A stretch of 62,695 nucleotides of DNA, from assembly GCA_040081265.1 (NCBI GenBank), contig JBEBGV010000023.1, forward strand, positions 1 through 62,695, in the 5' to 3' direction. Position 1 is the stretch's first letter; each line of letters starts with the position of its first letter. A model generated the notes under the pieces. That model was not told the DNA's origin. It made no database searches and saw nothing but the letters and a program-made list of their open reading frames with translations. The stretch comes from JBEBGV01 sp040081265. Its GTDB lineage: Bacteria > Acidobacteriota > Vicinamibacteria > Vicinamibacterales > UBA2999. Both the position numbers and the translations under genes were made by a program. Below, piece after piece: positions 62,471 through 62,695 of this stretch.

Positions 62471-62694
62471 ATCGGAACAACGTGAGGCTCGTCGGGATGA
62501 GCGAGTCGGGCTAGTAGTTCGAGCTTCAATGCCAGCTCTTTGGTCGGCGTATCACCGACCTTCTCCAGGAGGATTCTGGCTCGCTCGGCGACCTCATTCT
62601 CGATGCGTTCACGAACCCCGGCATACAGTTCGGCCACGGGTTGACCGAGGACAATCTCGAGGGCAAGAAGAGTCTCTAGATTCGGGAGTCTCAC
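62455..62694 (-). CDS. XRE-type regulator, 5' partial
   Basis: The frame is open to the right window edge, so the N-terminal helix-turn-helix is mostly missing. The visible LPNLETLLALEIVLGQPVAELYAGVRERIENEVAERA is the last helix of a Cro/C1-type HTH plus the helical tail usual in this group (residues quoted as landmarks). It overlaps the next gene by 16 bp, so the two are coupled. A regulatory role for the ATPase cassette is inferred. Confidence 0.55.
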   Translation of the reverse strand: MRLPNLETLLALEIVLGQPVAELYAGVRERIENEVAERARILLEKVGDTPTKELALKLELLARLAHPDEPHVVPIWEAR

Positions 62695-62695
62695 A

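Overview
This is a high-GC bacterial chromosome segment, probably from an Acidobacteriota bacterium of the Vicinamibacteria (subdivision 6) type. That placement is an inference from gene content, G+C-rich codon use and the style of the intergenic repeats; no rRNA gene is present to settle it. The first 56.3 kb is dense core-type sequence. The last 6.2 kb (about 56,260-62,695) is part of a mobile element whose far end lies outside the window.

Layout. 1-5.4 kb: cupin protein (5' partial), small membrane protein, PA2778/PA2779-like C39 peptidase pair, Rsm22-like methyltransferase, mscL with a C-terminal zinc ribbon, membrane protein. 5.4-12.9 kb: M1 aminopeptidase, cupredoxin plus beta-barrel pair, HupE/UreJ-like protein, SDR plus RlmI-type methyltransferase. 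12.9-23.8 kb: glyA-dinG, TPR protein, YggS-DivIVA-YggU cluster, lepA-lepB, MetE-core protein. 23.8-31.1 kb: PAS/zinc protein, then a tightly overlapping four-gene signalling operon (REC-EAL, cache/PAS histidine kinase, REC-HDOD, REC with a degenerate HD domain). 31.1-41.2 kb: Tat-dependent ADH-like protein, nucleophile-less alpha/beta hydrolase, GAF-GGDEF cyclase, DUF2585, DUF3303, DUF952, citrate synthase, GT2 glycosyltransferase, larB, zinc-finger protein, hexapeptide acyltransferase. 41.2-47.3 kb: mutS2-dnaG-rpoD, then tRNA-Ile2(CAU). 47.3-56.3 kb: a coiled-coil zinc-ribbon protein; a leftward run pgeF - membrane protein - flavin monooxygenase - gtrA - dapC - dapD - dapE - membrane protein; and acpS. 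56.4-62.7 kb: large serine recombinase, nuclease-domain fragment, type III-like Mod methyltransferase, RHH protein, HerA/TraD-like ATPase, RNase H-fold-like protein and XRE-type protein (5' partial).

How genes work together. dapC, dapD and dapE give three consecutive steps of the succinylase branch of diaminopimelate/lysine synthesis. The 24.6-31.1 kb block joins a c-di-GMP phosphodiesterase receiver to a kinase and two further receiver outputs, and a diguanylate cyclase lies 3 kb away. mutS2-dnaG-rpoD is a replication/transcription initiation block.

Cross-cutting observations. Many first-in-transcript genes carry a TANNNT hexamer 6-8 nt before the start codon with no Shine-Dalgarno sequence, which suggests widespread leaderless mRNAs; this decides several starts here. 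Two G/C-skewed GTAG-type repeats sit next to such -10 hexamers, upstream of citrate synthase and after larB. acpS is preceded by a 13-codon leader ORF overlapping its start. yggU follows the divIVA stop in the same frame and has no conventional start codon before its conserved first strand. No gene-free stretch exceeds about 220 bp apart from these repeat and leader regions.
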